64,000 nucleotides of DNA from Calothrix sp. HK-06. Lineage in GTDB: Bacteria; Cyanobacteriota; Cyanobacteriia; Cyanobacteriales; Nostocaceae. The notes under the pieces are model-generated. The model was not told the origin of the DNA. It saw only the letters and a program-made list of their open reading frames with translations, and did no database searches. The first letter of the stretch is position 1. Each line of letters opens with the position of its first letter. The DNA lies in assembly GCF_001904745.1 (NCBI RefSeq), contig NZ_MRCD01000010.1, positions 1-64,000 of the forward strand, given 5' to 3'. A program made the translations under genes and the position numbers. This document shows positions 26,169 through 36,243 of the stretch, piece by piece.

Positions 26169-26375
26169 ATTGAAATTCCTGCTTGTAGTTAAAAATAATA
26201 ATTTTTTGTGCAATAACAAATAAAATTAAAATTTTAATAAAAATAATAAATTGTTTTATATTTTATTTAAAATGCGTTTTAAAATCAAAAGATTAATTAC
26301 AATCTTTAATAAAATATCGAGTAGTTATCATCTTATTATCAAGATAAAGCGTCTATATTTAGACTAGTAAAAAAT

Positions 26376-26516
26376 ATGCTTGGTATTAATCTTTATCAAG
26401 GTGACGGCGCCGTTGATTAGGCGACCGTTAAAAATTATGCTAAAACTTTCGCTTATCTTAAAGCAACAGAAGGTGTTACCATTAAAGATGATATCTTTAG
26501 TTACAATATTAAGTAG
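26376..26516 (+). pseudogene. GH25 lysozyme-like fragment
   Basis: A frame from an ATG at 26376 reads LGINLYQGDGAVD, then an in-frame TAG (26418-26420), then ATVKNYAKTFAYLKATEGVT and IKDDIFSYNIK, ending at TAG 26514. This matches the N-terminal strand and helix of glycoside hydrolase family 25 muramidases, which typically have W where the TAG stands (VDWAKVK). The rest of the barrel is missing. It is a decayed remnant between the kinase gene and hli. Confidence 0.7.
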
Positions 26517-26613
26517 TAAGTGATGGCGCCGTTACTTAAGCCAGAAAATCGGCGCCTGGTCAATATTTTTAAGACAATACTTTTGTACCTAATAGTGCGG
26601 GTAAAAATTACTA

Positions 26614-26817
26614 TTAAGGATGAGTACTGGAAACAAGGTGAAGTACATCTCGCACAACGCTGTAACCGCTCAAGTCCCAAAGTAGATAAGCAAGAAAACC
26701 AATCATAGCTAAACGACCGTTCCAAAGTTCGGCTTGAGGAGTAATACCAATATCTCCCGCATTGCGGTCTTTGCCATTATATGCAAGTTCAGTTGCATCA
26801 CTAGGATAACGTTCCAT
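26614..26817 (-). CDS. High-light-inducible (Hli/Scp) protein, 67 aa
   Basis: This is a one-helix chlorophyll a/b-binding-like protein. The single membrane helix carries the chlorophyll-binding motif ELWNGRLAMIGF (residues 31-42), followed by LAYLLWDLSGYSVVRDVLH. Hli proteins bind chlorophyll and carotenoid and protect photosystem II assembly intermediates under high light. It neighbours the psbA/ocp/frp group, in the opposite orientation. The length is normal for the family. Confidence 0.92.
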   Translation of the reverse strand: MERYPSDATELAYNGKDRNAGDIGITPQAELWNGRLAMIGFLAYLLWDLSGYSVVRDVLHLVSSTHP

Positions 26818-26818
26818 T

Positions 26819-27249
26819 GTTTATTCCTTTAACAATCTAATTACATGCTTATGTTACTTACTTAAGTATGCCAAACTATCTGTCTGTAGTTTCAAAGTAC
26901 AAACTACCCTAAAGGATGATTTTTTCAAACCAACGGCGCCAAAAGCTACATTAAGCGATAATGGAACGAGCAAGGATGCCCATTCTACAAATGAGTTTTA
27001 TATTTATACTGATACTCAATTTTTATTTTTTTACAAAATTAAGGTATTGATAATAAATTGATAAGTATTTATATCATGCAAAGTTGATTTTTAAATTATC
27101 TATCGTTGTACATATTGTTCTAAAAAGGTAGCAATTTTTGCATTTTTTATTTATAAAGTTTTTCATTATATTTTTAGTAGTCTAAACTTTGACTACCTTT
27201 CATAGACATGTGAAAGCTAATTAAAAGTGTATAAGCATAAAGAAAACAG
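26819..27249. other. AT-rich intergenic region between hli and a secreted-protein gene
   Basis: This is the divergent spacing of hli and the 187-aa gene. It holds one GGGATGCCC-type repeat (AACGAGCAAGGATGCCCATTC near 26965-26985). No gene is seen. Both promoters should lie here. Confidence 0.6.
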
Positions 27250-27813
27250 ATGAAAAATATATTTTTGTTTGGAATAGCTGGTTTGAGTTTAGCTGGAGTA
27301 GTATTTTGTTCTTCAGTTGCTTTAGCAGAAGAAACTATATGTGATGGGGACTTAGGTGCTGTTACTTTAGATAATGTAAAAGTACCTAGCGATAAAAGTT
27401 GTAACATGAATGGTACAACTGTAAAAGGTACTATCAAAGTAGAGTCGAATGGCAAGCTTACAGCTTCTGACATCAAAGTAAATGGTAATATTCAGGCTGA
27501 AAAGGCAGAAAACGTAACTGTTAATAACAATTCCAGAGTTGATGGTAGTATCCAGATTAAGCAATCCAAAGCTGCGAACATTACTCGTACACGCATTAGA
27601 CAAGATTTGCAGTTTGAAAAAAATACAAATCAATTGGTTGCCAACGACAATATAATCACCGGAAATTTACAAGCATCTCAGAATACCGGGGGTGTAGAAA
27701 TTAGACGCAACAAAATTAATGGTAATTTGCAATGTAAAGAAAATGCTCCTTCTCCCACTGGAGAAGATAATACAGTGCGAGGTAATAAAGAAGACCAGTG
27801 TTCAAGTTTGTAG
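27250..27813 (+). CDS. Secreted beta-solenoid-like protein, 187 aa
   Basis: I do not recognise a named family. A clear signal peptide is present (residues 1-26, cleavage after VALA). The mature part is polar and made of short alternating strands (TVKGTIKVES, DIKVNGNIQAEK, RVDGSIQIKQ, ITGNLQASQN, KINGNLQCKE) in repeats of about 20 residues, which suggests a small right-handed beta-helix. Four cysteines (two near residues 31-52, two at the C-terminal end) may form disulfides. It is probably periplasmic or extracellular. The start has a run of basic residues typical of signal peptides. Confidence 0.7.
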   Translation: MKNIFLFGIAGLSLAGVVFCSSVALAEETICDGDLGAVTLDNVKVPSDKSCNMNGTTVKGTIKVESNGKLTASDIKVNGNIQAEKAENVTVNNNSRVDGSIQIKQSKAANITRTRIRQDLQFEKNTNQLVANDNIITGNLQASQNTGGVEIRRNKINGNLQCKENAPSPTGEDNTVRGNKEDQCSSL

Positions 27814-27830
27814 ATTACATTTGGTTAGTA

Positions 27831-27849
27831 GGGTGGGCACTGCCCACCA
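27831..27849. repeat. GGTGGGCA palindrome after secreted-protein gene
   Basis: The short inverted repeat GGTGGGCA C TGCCCACC lies between two convergent stop codons (27813 and 27865). It may serve as a shared bidirectional 3'-end hairpin. Confidence 0.6.
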
Positions 27850-27864
27850 TACAACGCCCCAAAA

Positions 27865-30800
27865 TTAAGAGCATAATTTGCGGTCAGCTTCAGAAACTTT
27901 AGTATTATTCTGCAAGTAATCTCGCAATAATTCGCATCCTTTTGACATTAAATTTGCTGTTTGAGTATCAGCTAAGTCACGATAAACTATTTTACCTTTA
28001 TTATTCCCTATCACTAATGTTTTACTATCAGGAGTAAAACTAATAGTTGAAAACGTCTCGTCTTCTGCGTTGATAACTAACTCTAATTTGCCTTTACTAT
28101 TCCACAGTTTTATTTTATCTTCGCTCATAGTAGCGATAGTTTCAGCATTCGGACTAAAGCTGATACTCATGAATCCTTCACCATCACCATTCAGAGTTTG
28201 AATCAAATTCCAATTTTTATCCCATAATTTCACTGTGCTGTCTAGACTGGCTGTTGCTAATATATTATCTTTTGACCAGACCGCAGCATAAACGGGACGA
28301 TTATGAGATGTAATATCCTTAATTAATTTACCGTCTTTATTCCATATTTTTACGGTGTTATCATCGCTTGCTGATGCGATATATTCACCATTTGGGCTAA
28401 AACTTACCCAGTTAACAGGTTCAGTATGTTTTAATAATTTAGCGATTAATTTACCGTCTTTGCTCCATAATCTTACTGATTTATCTCTACTTGCTGATGC
28501 TAATATTTCTCCATTATGCGTCCAATCAACACTTAATACTCCCTTGGCATGTCCCTCTAAAGTATTAATTAGCTTGCCGTCGCGACTCCATAATTTTACT
28601 TTTCTGTCACTCGATGCTGAAGCTATAGTTTGACCATTTGGGCTAAAACTAATATCCCAAACTGCACTTTTGTGCCCAGTTAAAGTATGTTGTAATTTAC
28701 CATTTGCACTCCATATATTCACAGTCCCGTCTTCGCTAGAATCGGCAATTGCATCACCAGAGGGAGAGTAGCTTAACATCGTTATTGGTTTTTTGTGTGC
28801 TTCGATACTTTTTAAAGGTAAATATTGCCAACGCCACAGTCTAATTTTAGTGTCACGACTGGCTGAAGCTAAAGTTTTTCCATCACTGCTAAAGAAGACG
28901 CTAGTTACCCAATCATTATTTCCTTTCAAAGTTTCTAACGGTTGCTTTATGGGTTTATCTATTGCGTCAAGTTTCCACAGTTTTACTGTTTTATCCCAAC
29001 CGGCTGAAGCTAAAGTTTTTCCATCTGGACTAAAAGCAACACTCATTGCTGCTTGTTTGTGTGCTTGTATTGCATTAAGTAATTTTCCATCGCGATTCCA
29101 CAGCTTAACAGTCTCATCCAAACTTGCTGATGCCAACATATTACTATTCGGCGCCCAAGCTACAGCAAATACTGCATCGCTATGTCCAGATAAAGTTTGT
29201 AACAGCTTACCGTTTTGACTCCACAGCTTTATTGTGTTATCGTTTCCTGTCTGATTTTTTTCACTACTTGCTCCGGCCGAGGCAATCATACTACCATCTG
29301 GCGCCCAAGCTAAACTTGTAACGGGTGTAGTATGTCCTGACAAAGTGGCAAGTACTTTTCCTTGTTGATTCCATAATCTAATAATATTATCGGCGCCTCC
29401 TGATGCAATAGTTTGCCCCGACGGATTAAAAGTGACGCTATTTACTACTTCGTTATGTGGAAATGTTTTTAACAATTTACCGTCAATAGTCCACAATTTA
29501 ACCGTTTTATCGGCACTTCCAGAAACTAGCATTTTACCATCAGGACTAAACGCTACACTATTAACACGCTTACTATGCCCTTTTAATACACGTAATTTTT
29601 TACCATTTGCCTGCCAAAGTCGAACTGTTCCATCACTACTTGCAGAAGCAATTAACTGATTATTAGGACTAAATACAACACTATTTACATCAGCTAAATG
29701 TCCTTCTAAACGGTTGATTTCGCGCACCCGCATTCCGTAAGTTGCTTGATAAAGCGCTGTTCTGACGATTTGCTTCGTTTCCTCATCAGGTAAAGGTACG
29801 TTATCAATTTTTCTACCTGCACGCAATCCTTCACGTAAAGCATCAATATCTTTACCCAAAGCAAATAAAGCTTCGCTCGATACACTTGCAGCAACGCTAG
29901 CGGTAATAACAGCTCTACGTCCAGTAGAAAAAGCTGTCCAAATAGAACCCATTAATAGTACAATACCGAGAGCTGAGGCAACAAGGGCATTTTTGAGTAA
30001 GCGATTTGTTTTTACTTGGTTGGTACGTAGTTTTTCGGTTTCAATAAGTTCTGCTTGTAACTTTTGCTGTTCAATTTCCGAAAGTAAACGTTCACGTTCA
30101 ACACGACTAAATTCATCGCGTTTTCGGAGTTCCTTTAATTCACTTAGTAAATCAGAACCAGTAACTTGATATTCTGCGGGAATTTTACCTTGTTTGTTAT
30201 GGCGAAGTGCGCTTTGTAAACGAGAAATTTCTTGTTCGTTAGTTTGTACTTGTGCGCGTAGTTGTTTAACTTGTTCTTGCAAGCTAAGTTCAGTTTGTTG
30301 AAGACTGCGAATTAAATCAACAAGGTAATCGTGAATTAACTGGTACCGTTCGGGGACATCAGGATAAAGCACTACTAGTCCTGAACGTACTAATATTTCT
30401 AAAACCAACTCTAATTTATCAACATCTTCTAATTCTGCAAGTTCTATTGCTAGTTCAGCGCGAGTTTTAAAAGGACGCTTATTATTTTCGTCTGTAAGTA
30501 AATATAATACTAAAAATGCAGCACGTTCATTTTCTTTACCGCAATCGCTGATTAATTCTGCTAAATATCTTTGAATTAATTTATTTGGACGAAATTGCTG
30601 ATATTTAGCAAGGGTTAAAATTCGCTCATCTTGAAGTTGGGCGCCAACTACTTGCAGTTCAATTGGTCTTACCTCCCCCAATTCCGCAGATAAATCATCA
30701 ACCAAAGCATCGATTAATTCAGGTTCAAGATGATATTGCGAACGCTGTGTTAATTCACGAATCACCGATGATGCATCTTGACACGAAAAGTTCTTTAATT

Positions 30801-32997
30801 GATAACGGATACTTTTATCTAAAATATTTTCGTTAACTGGTGCAATTTTTTCCAAATATTTAAACTCTAACAACTTGTGTAAGTAATCTTCACGTAAAGA
30901 CAAAATTACTTTGACAAATGCCACATCCATAGAGTCGCACAAGAACTTGTCGAACTCAGCTAGCTGAACAGGTTTATTACAATCAGAGAAAAACTCTTCT
31001 ACCTGGTCAAAAATTAATACTGTAATAATACGATTTTGAGCATTTTGTTGTAAGAGTTCTAAAACCCCATCGATTGTAATTGGTGTATTCGGGTAGGGTA
31101 AAATATCTTCTTCAAGTGCTGCTTTACGAATTGTAACAGGCGTTATTGAAGCAATAGCATTACTTAAAGCTCTCCCCAATTCTTGTATCCAATCTGTATA
31201 TACTTGTAAAACTACGGGTACAGCAATTTGGTCGCCTATTGCCCTTTGTTGCAGTGCTGGCACCAACCCAGCTGTGACAATGGAACTTTTACCAACTCCA
31301 CTATGACCATGTATAACCGTTAACTTTTGATCGGGACGGCTAATTCTGGCAATTAAATTTTGTACATCCCTTTGTCTACCAGAAGCGATAATTTCTAAAG
31401 CAACACTACCACTCGGCGCCGGAGAATTAACTATTGGGGTAGTTGCATGACGCTGCGGTTTTAACCGACCTGCTCCAATAAATGCGCGTAACCCATACTG
31501 TTGTTCTACCGAACGCCGCTTTTGGCGTATTACGAAAGCTTCAAGATACCGCCCCAGTTCAAAATACAACCCACGTAACCATCGCAATAAACGAATATAT
31601 TTATATACTTCGTATCTATAATCACTATTTTCTAAAGCAACTTCTAAGTCTTTACTAGCTAACTCTATTTGTTCCAAAGCATTTTTCTGTTCACCTTGAC
31701 GCTGTAATGCTTTCGCTAAAGTAAGACGATATATTTGTTCTTTTAATAAAGGAAACGAATTTGGCTGCGAATCATTATGTTTAGACGCTTCATCAAGTCG
31801 CAATAATGCTACACGCGCTTGTTTGCTAGCAATTACCCAATTTTCTCTAGCTATAGCAACCTGCGCTAAAAACCCAGAATCACAAGCAAGCTGAAAATGA
31901 GTACCATAATCATGATGTAAATTTTGTGACTTTAATGCTAGTTGTTGCAACTCATCCCATAATTTAACGTGTTGCAAAACATCGGCTAAAAGTCCTATAA
32001 TTTGAGCCGTTAAATCTGGGCGCCGAGCCGCTTCAAAAACATCAAGGCACTGCTGTAAGTAACACTTAGCTTCTTGCCAGCGTTCTTGATGTTCTACATG
32101 TACCCGTTCAGCTAAACGGTAATAACTGAGTCCTAAATAGAAAAGTAATACTCCTTGACGAAGCAAGAATATTGAAGGAGGAACAGGAGGATAACTAAAA
32201 AGAGGAGCAGAGGGAGTAGGGAAGGCAGAAGAAGAAACCCAAAACTTTAAACTTTCCTGAAAATATTCAATAGCTAAATCAATACGGTTGCTGGCATAAA
32301 AATCTAACCCAGCAATAAATTGAACTGAAGCGTTTAGTTCCGGCTCTAGTTCAATACCACGATGCTGTAACTCTTTGATACAAGAGCGAAATTCGTAACT
32401 ACTATAATCCCAAACTTGTCCAAGCGTGGTGTGAGGATGCTCACCTTCTGGAACACCATTAATATCTAAAATTTTGGCGAACAGCGAATTAGTTTTTGTC
32501 TTCAAAAAATCTTGCAACTCCTCAGTAGTCAGCTCGAAGCGAATAGGAGTTGCAGCCCAACTAGTAAAATCTGGTGCGAACCGCCGCAGTTTTCGCAGCA
32601 GTTCATCGTTAACCCAAAACACCATCGGAAAAGGATGGCGTTTACGGAATTCATCACGAATATGGTTGATGGTTCGCAGTAAATCATCGAGTTCTTCTAC
32701 CGATTCCAAACCCAAAATCATTAAAGCTGAAGGTTGGTCACTTCCTATTTCGGAGTGAATTGTCGAATATAAACTAATCGCATTACTTTTTAGCGTTACC
32801 TTATGAATTCGATAACCATCACCAATTTGTTCTTCCAGGCGCCGCAGCATCTTTTGACGCAAAAAATTATAGTTGCAACCCACTAAACAGAGCGAAAACT
32901 GTCCACTTGAAAATGTGATTGCACGACGCAAACTATTAACAGCGCGCTCATTGGCTGCTATAACATTTTCTGAGTAAAAGGGCCTTTTTCCAACCAT
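27865..32997 (-). CDS. STAND NTPase with TPR, membrane helix and WD40 repeats, 1710 aa
   Basis: This is a giant signalling-type protein. Residues ~1-170 form a degenerate AAA-like domain without a good Walker A. Residues ~200-500 are helical TPR-like repeats. A second P-loop domain follows, with Walker A HGHSGVGKSS near residue 565 and Walker B VLIFDQVEEFF. A coiled coil (~910-1000) leads to one membrane helix (LVASALGIVLLMGSIWTAF). The C-terminal ~550 residues hold 14 WD40 repeats (13 clear, last degenerate), enough for two propellers. Its start overlaps the end of the upstream 448-aa ATPase gene by 40 bp. STAND/WD40 proteins act as ligand-triggered switches; the ligand here is unknown. Confidence 0.88.
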   Translation of the reverse strand: MVGKRPFYSENVIAANERAVNSLRRAITFSSGQFSLCLVGCNYNFLRQKMLRRLEEQIGDGYRIHKVTLKSNAISLYSTIHSEIGSDQPSALMILGLESVEELDDLLRTINHIRDEFRKRHPFPMVFWVNDELLRKLRRFAPDFTSWAATPIRFELTTEELQDFLKTKTNSLFAKILDINGVPEGEHPHTTLGQVWDYSSYEFRSCIKELQHRGIELEPELNASVQFIAGLDFYASNRIDLAIEYFQESLKFWVSSSAFPTPSAPLFSYPPVPPSIFLLRQGVLLFYLGLSYYRLAERVHVEHQERWQEAKCYLQQCLDVFEAARRPDLTAQIIGLLADVLQHVKLWDELQQLALKSQNLHHDYGTHFQLACDSGFLAQVAIARENWVIASKQARVALLRLDEASKHNDSQPNSFPLLKEQIYRLTLAKALQRQGEQKNALEQIELASKDLEVALENSDYRYEVYKYIRLLRWLRGLYFELGRYLEAFVIRQKRRSVEQQYGLRAFIGAGRLKPQRHATTPIVNSPAPSGSVALEIIASGRQRDVQNLIARISRPDQKLTVIHGHSGVGKSSIVTAGLVPALQQRAIGDQIAVPVVLQVYTDWIQELGRALSNAIASITPVTIRKAALEEDILPYPNTPITIDGVLELLQQNAQNRIITVLIFDQVEEFFSDCNKPVQLAEFDKFLCDSMDVAFVKVILSLREDYLHKLLEFKYLEKIAPVNENILDKSIRYQLKNFSCQDASSVIRELTQRSQYHLEPELIDALVDDLSAELGEVRPIELQVVGAQLQDERILTLAKYQQFRPNKLIQRYLAELISDCGKENERAAFLVLYLLTDENNKRPFKTRAELAIELAELEDVDKLELVLEILVRSGLVVLYPDVPERYQLIHDYLVDLIRSLQQTELSLQEQVKQLRAQVQTNEQEISRLQSALRHNKQGKIPAEYQVTGSDLLSELKELRKRDEFSRVERERLLSEIEQQKLQAELIETEKLRTNQVKTNRLLKNALVASALGIVLLMGSIWTAFSTGRRAVITASVAASVSSEALFALGKDIDALREGLRAGRKIDNVPLPDEETKQIVRTALYQATYGMRVREINRLEGHLADVNSVVFSPNNQLIASASSDGTVRLWQANGKKLRVLKGHSKRVNSVAFSPDGKMLVSGSADKTVKLWTIDGKLLKTFPHNEVVNSVTFNPSGQTIASGGADNIIRLWNQQGKVLATLSGHTTPVTSLAWAPDGSMIASAGASSEKNQTGNDNTIKLWSQNGKLLQTLSGHSDAVFAVAWAPNSNMLASASLDETVKLWNRDGKLLNAIQAHKQAAMSVAFSPDGKTLASAGWDKTVKLWKLDAIDKPIKQPLETLKGNNDWVTSVFFSSDGKTLASASRDTKIRLWRWQYLPLKSIEAHKKPITMLSYSPSGDAIADSSEDGTVNIWSANGKLQHTLTGHKSAVWDISFSPNGQTIASASSDRKVKLWSRDGKLINTLEGHAKGVLSVDWTHNGEILASASRDKSVRLWSKDGKLIAKLLKHTEPVNWVSFSPNGEYIASASDDNTVKIWNKDGKLIKDITSHNRPVYAAVWSKDNILATASLDSTVKLWDKNWNLIQTLNGDGEGFMSISFSPNAETIATMSEDKIKLWNSKGKLELVINAEDETFSTISFTPDSKTLVIGNNKGKIVYRDLADTQTANLMSKGCELLRDYLQNNTKVSEADRKLCS

Positions 32998-34304
32998 GAC
33001 TTAAACTTCTGCGTTTCTGCTAAAACTGGGTTGACTGCAAACCAAGCACCTTCACAATCCCGGTACTCGAACACAAATAAACTGCGTAATAAAGTGTGGT
33101 ATTCAATATCACCCTTGACTTTTTGTTCTTTGACAACCTGAAATATCAAATCCCACTCTTCTGAGTCAATAGGATTTGCGCGAAAATCACGATGGCGCCG
33201 AATCACCATTTCTACACAATCGTGGTCAAAAGGTGGGTCTTGTTCGCGTACACAAACAAATAGCAGTCCGAGTAAATCCCGAACATGACCGCCACTAATT
33301 AAACACAACCTATCGAGTGTTTCTTGGCTATCGAACACTTCTTTTATTAACCCCAGTCTATCAATTATAGGAATATCAGGAAAAGCACGCGCTAATACCA
33401 TTTGCCGCATTAATGATAATCCGACACCATTAATTTCTCCTGTACGCTGTCTTACAGGTATCATTGGTAACACTTGAGGAGCAACACCACCACCCAAGCG
33501 CTGCTGAAGATGAACGCTATCGTTCGAGAAAGTTAAAGCCAAAGGAATTGTATAAACAACATGGCAATTTAGCTTACGAAGCTGTTCACCACGGTCGATA
33601 AATAGATGTTCAGGTAAAGAACGTCCCGAAGGTAAGGGTCGAATGTCCACCCGGTCGAGGTTATCGACGATAACAACGAGTCCTTTTTTGCCTTTTGCTT
33701 TCAACTCAGTAATCGCGCGTGCTAAAAGTTCCTGGTTAATCGAGTTTAAGATATTTTCGGTGCGTGGTTCTAAATAATCACGTAGTCGGCGCCGTAGATT
33801 CGGACTTTCTTTAGTTTTGGCAGTAATTTTTGCAATACCCACCGATAATTCACCTTGCAGTTCCAAATCGAGTGGTGTTTGCAAAAAATTAACGATTTCT
33901 CCAAACAGCTTGTTAAAATATCCGGGTTTCAGCCGAATATTGATAGCTTCGAGACTTTCGCTAACTTGACCTGCAATTGCTATCAAAATATCAGTCACAT
34001 CCAAATCCACTACATCCAAAACTTGCGTGGATTCAAAATAGACGACATGAAAACCAGCTTGTTCCAATTCTGCCTTCAGGCGCCATAACTCGGTTGATTT
34101 ACCGCAACCAATATGACCTGTAAATAGTTGGCAAGTAGGAGTATTAGGTGAAATCCGAGTGATAGTACGCCCTAAAGCTTCAATGATTTTACCACCCCGC
34201 ACTTGTGCAAAATCAATATAGTAGCTTCGGTCTACAGCGTTTTCCATCATTAGCGGTCTGCTCGGATTGCACGCTTGATAAAATCTATCTAAATCTAAGA
34301 GCAT
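32958..34304 (-). CDS. P-loop ATPase partner of the STAND/WD40 protein, 448 aa
   Basis: This soluble AAA-type ATPase has Walker A (GHIGCGKST) at residues 63-71 and Walker B (KGLVVIVDNLDRVD) near residue 215. An arginine-rich sensor-like region follows (LPMIPVRQRTGEINGVG), and the C-terminal part resembles a winged-helix module. It is the first gene of a two-gene operon, overlapping the 1710-aa STAND/WD40 gene by 40 bp, so the two products should be made together and may form one complex. It resembles ORC/KAP-like NTPases, but no specific function can be assigned. Confidence 0.85.
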   Translation of the reverse strand: MLLDLDRFYQACNPSRPLMMENAVDRSYYIDFAQVRGGKIIEALGRTITRISPNTPTCQLFTGHIGCGKSTELWRLKAELEQAGFHVVYFESTQVLDVVDLDVTDILIAIAGQVSESLEAINIRLKPGYFNKLFGEIVNFLQTPLDLELQGELSVGIAKITAKTKESPNLRRRLRDYLEPRTENILNSINQELLARAITELKAKGKKGLVVIVDNLDRVDIRPLPSGRSLPEHLFIDRGEQLRKLNCHVVYTIPLALTFSNDSVHLQQRLGGGVAPQVLPMIPVRQRTGEINGVGLSLMRQMVLARAFPDIPIIDRLGLIKEVFDSQETLDRLCLISGGHVRDLLGLLFVCVREQDPPFDHDCVEMVIRRHRDFRANPIDSEEWDLIFQVVKEQKVKGDIEYHTLLRSLFVFEYRDCEGAWFAVNPVLAETQKFKSWLEKGPFTQKML

Positions 34305-34908
34305 AACCTATATAACTTACTAGTTGACAGATAATCGTTATAAACGAACAGCTAATTGTTAATGGCTAACAGAAAAAACTTAAAAGCGCAAGCCCCAAAC
34401 ACGATAGCGCATTAGTAATTAGCTTTGATGCATCCAATTTAAAAACCACAACTTCCAAACTTTAATTTTCGGATTTGTAATTAAAATGCTTTACAAACAC
34501 ACCTAACTTTGGTTTATTTATATTAGGTACATATTCTTTAATGTCTTATTTTTCCAGTTACACAAAATTAGGCAAATCTTAGAGTTGCCGCTTGGTCAAT
34601 ATAATATTTACTTCTCAAAAAATAGATTAACTACTCAAAAGAAAATATTAGATTTTAATTTTTTTAAAATATCCCCCTTATCTAATTTACTTAGCAAAAA
34701 TCTATACTTTTAAAACTTAAAACTTAAAATATCAATCAAAAAATATTTATAGCAACCAGTCTAAGAGACCTAATTAAAGTTAGCTTAATTCAGTGATTAA
34801 GTATAATTGTTCTATAATAATAAACACAAACGAAAGCTCAGTTCGCTCTTTAATACTTTAAGCAAAGCATACAAGTAATGTTAAACTTTGGCTAAAAATA
34901 ATTGTGTA
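34305..34908. other. 600-bp AT-rich region without a gene
   Basis: Very AT-rich sequence. It contains the leader of the 448-aa ATPase gene on its left. I see no ORF with family resemblance, no RNA gene and no strong hairpin. Confidence 0.5.
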
Positions 34909-35148
34909 TCAATCTTTGCAGTTTCCTAGACGTAAACAGTCTTGAATTTTTTCGTCGCGTGCGGCAACTAAATAACTTGTAGACTGTGATTTATGGTTTT
35001 GCGGTATAAATACGTTAGCTGTTTGATAGGCGCCTTGGTTTAAAACCGATGACCTTAAAACAGCAGAACTGTCACCGACATTAGATAAAAATACAGGTAA
35101 TACCATCATTCCGAGACAAGCAATTCGACTCATATAAAACCCCAGCAA
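34909..35148 (-). CDS. Small secreted protein, 79 aa
   Basis: I do not recognise a family. A signal peptide is likely: residues 6-29 (MSRIACLGMMVLPVFLSNVG), so the true start may be the second Met (35133). The mature part is short and polar and ends in two cysteines (DCLRLGNCKD). It is convergent with no partner and divergent from tatC. A small exported cyanobacterial protein is the most that can be said. Confidence 0.5.
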   Translation of the reverse strand: MLGFYMSRIACLGMMVLPVFLSNVGDSSAVLRSSVLNQGAYQTANVFIPQNHKSQSTSYLVAARDEKIQDCLRLGNCKD

Positions 35149-35457
35149 AATAAATGAATATGCTGGTAGATGCGACGATGATAATTGTGATAAAAAGAAC
35201 TGAGCATCGTATGTTTTGTGATTGACTTAATATACTAATATTCAGTTCCAGGTGCCGAATTCCAAGCTACAAATAAAAAATTTGAATTGTTACAATTCGA
35301 CTTCCTACTCATTTATGCACACAAAACCTTAGCAAAACCGGATGAAATTCGAGGTTAGGCACAAAAAAAGTTCGTAGCGACTGCTGCAATATATACAATA
35401 GATACAATAGTTAATAGACTTCTGCCCAACGACTACCCACTCAGCTACTCGCGACTC
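35149..35457. other. Intergenic region upstream of tatC
   Basis: Divergent promoter region for the small secreted-protein gene and tatC. I see no gene and no clear regulatory motif. Confidence 0.5.
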
Positions 35458-36243
35458 ATGACGACATCTAACGACGCAGCAACAACACCCGATATTGACC
35501 TCGAAGGGTACAATGACTCAGATAGCCCTGAAAACGAGTTACCTTACGAAGTCGAAATGTCGCTCTTCGACCATCTCGAAGAACTAAGACTACGAATTTT
35601 TTACTCGTTAATTGCAGTTGTCATATCAGCAGTTGGCTGTTTTATCGCTGTAAAACCGCTGGTCAAGCTTCTCGAAGTCCCTGCACACGGTATCAAATTT
35701 TTACAGTTGGCACCTGGAGAGTTTTTCTTTGTCTCCATCAAAGTCGCTGGATACAGTGGTTTAGTAATTGCCAGTCCCTTCATTCTCTATCAAATCGTTC
35801 AATTCGTTTTGCCTGGACTCACACGTAAAGAACGTCGTTTGCTGGCGCCTGTAGTTTTTGGTTCAAGTATACTATTTATTGGCGGGCTAGTATTCGCATA
35901 CCTTTTATTAATTCCAGCAGCTTTAAACTTTTTTATTACCTACGGCGCCGATGTCGTCGAACAATCTTGGTCTATCGAAAAATATTTCGAGTTTATTTTA
36001 TTACTTTTGTTTAGCACAGGGTTAGCGTTCCAAATCCCTATCGTGCAAATGCTGCTTGGCGCCTTAAATATCGTCTCATCAGCACAAATGTTAGCTGGGT
36101 GGCGTGCGGTAATTATGGGAGCAGTTGTTTTAGGCGCCGTTCTTACACCCTCTACCGACCCTTTAACACAAAGCTTATTGGCAGGTGCAGTATTAGTCTT
36201 ATACTTCGGTGGCATTGCTTTTGTAAAATTAATCGGAAAATAA
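35458..36243 (+). CDS. tatC: Sec-independent translocase subunit TatC
   Basis: TatC is the substrate-receptor subunit of the twin-arginine translocase, which exports folded proteins across plasma and thylakoid membranes. The 261-aa product has a polar N-terminal extension (residues 1-32), then [17 protein letters not shown], the signature that binds RR signal peptides, and six membrane helices. The motif [12 protein letters not shown], with its conserved loop residues, is present. The neighbouring petC encodes a Rieske protein, a known Tat substrate, so the association makes functional sense. Confidence 0.96.
   Translation: MTTSNDAATTPDIDLEGYNDSDSPENELPYEVEMSLFDHLEELRLRIFYSLIAVVISAVGCFIAVKPLVKLLEVPAHGIKFLQLAPGEFFFVSIKVAGYSGLVIASPFILYQIVQFVLPGLTRKERRLLAPVVFGSSILFIGGLVFAYLLLIPAALNFFITYGADVVEQSWSIEKYFEFILLLLFSTGLAFQIPIVQMLLGALNIVSSAQMLAGWRAVIMGAVVLGAVLTPSTDPLTQSLLAGAVLVLYFGGIAFVKLIGK

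Noticed and set aside
26520-26708. A 62-codon forward frame after the GH25 fragment
   Set aside because: It overlaps the real hli gene on the other strand and does not continue the GH25 sequence.
28355-29659. Several forward frames opposite the WD40 region
   Set aside because: They are antisense shadows of the repeated WD40 codons (serine/leucine-rich, repetitive).
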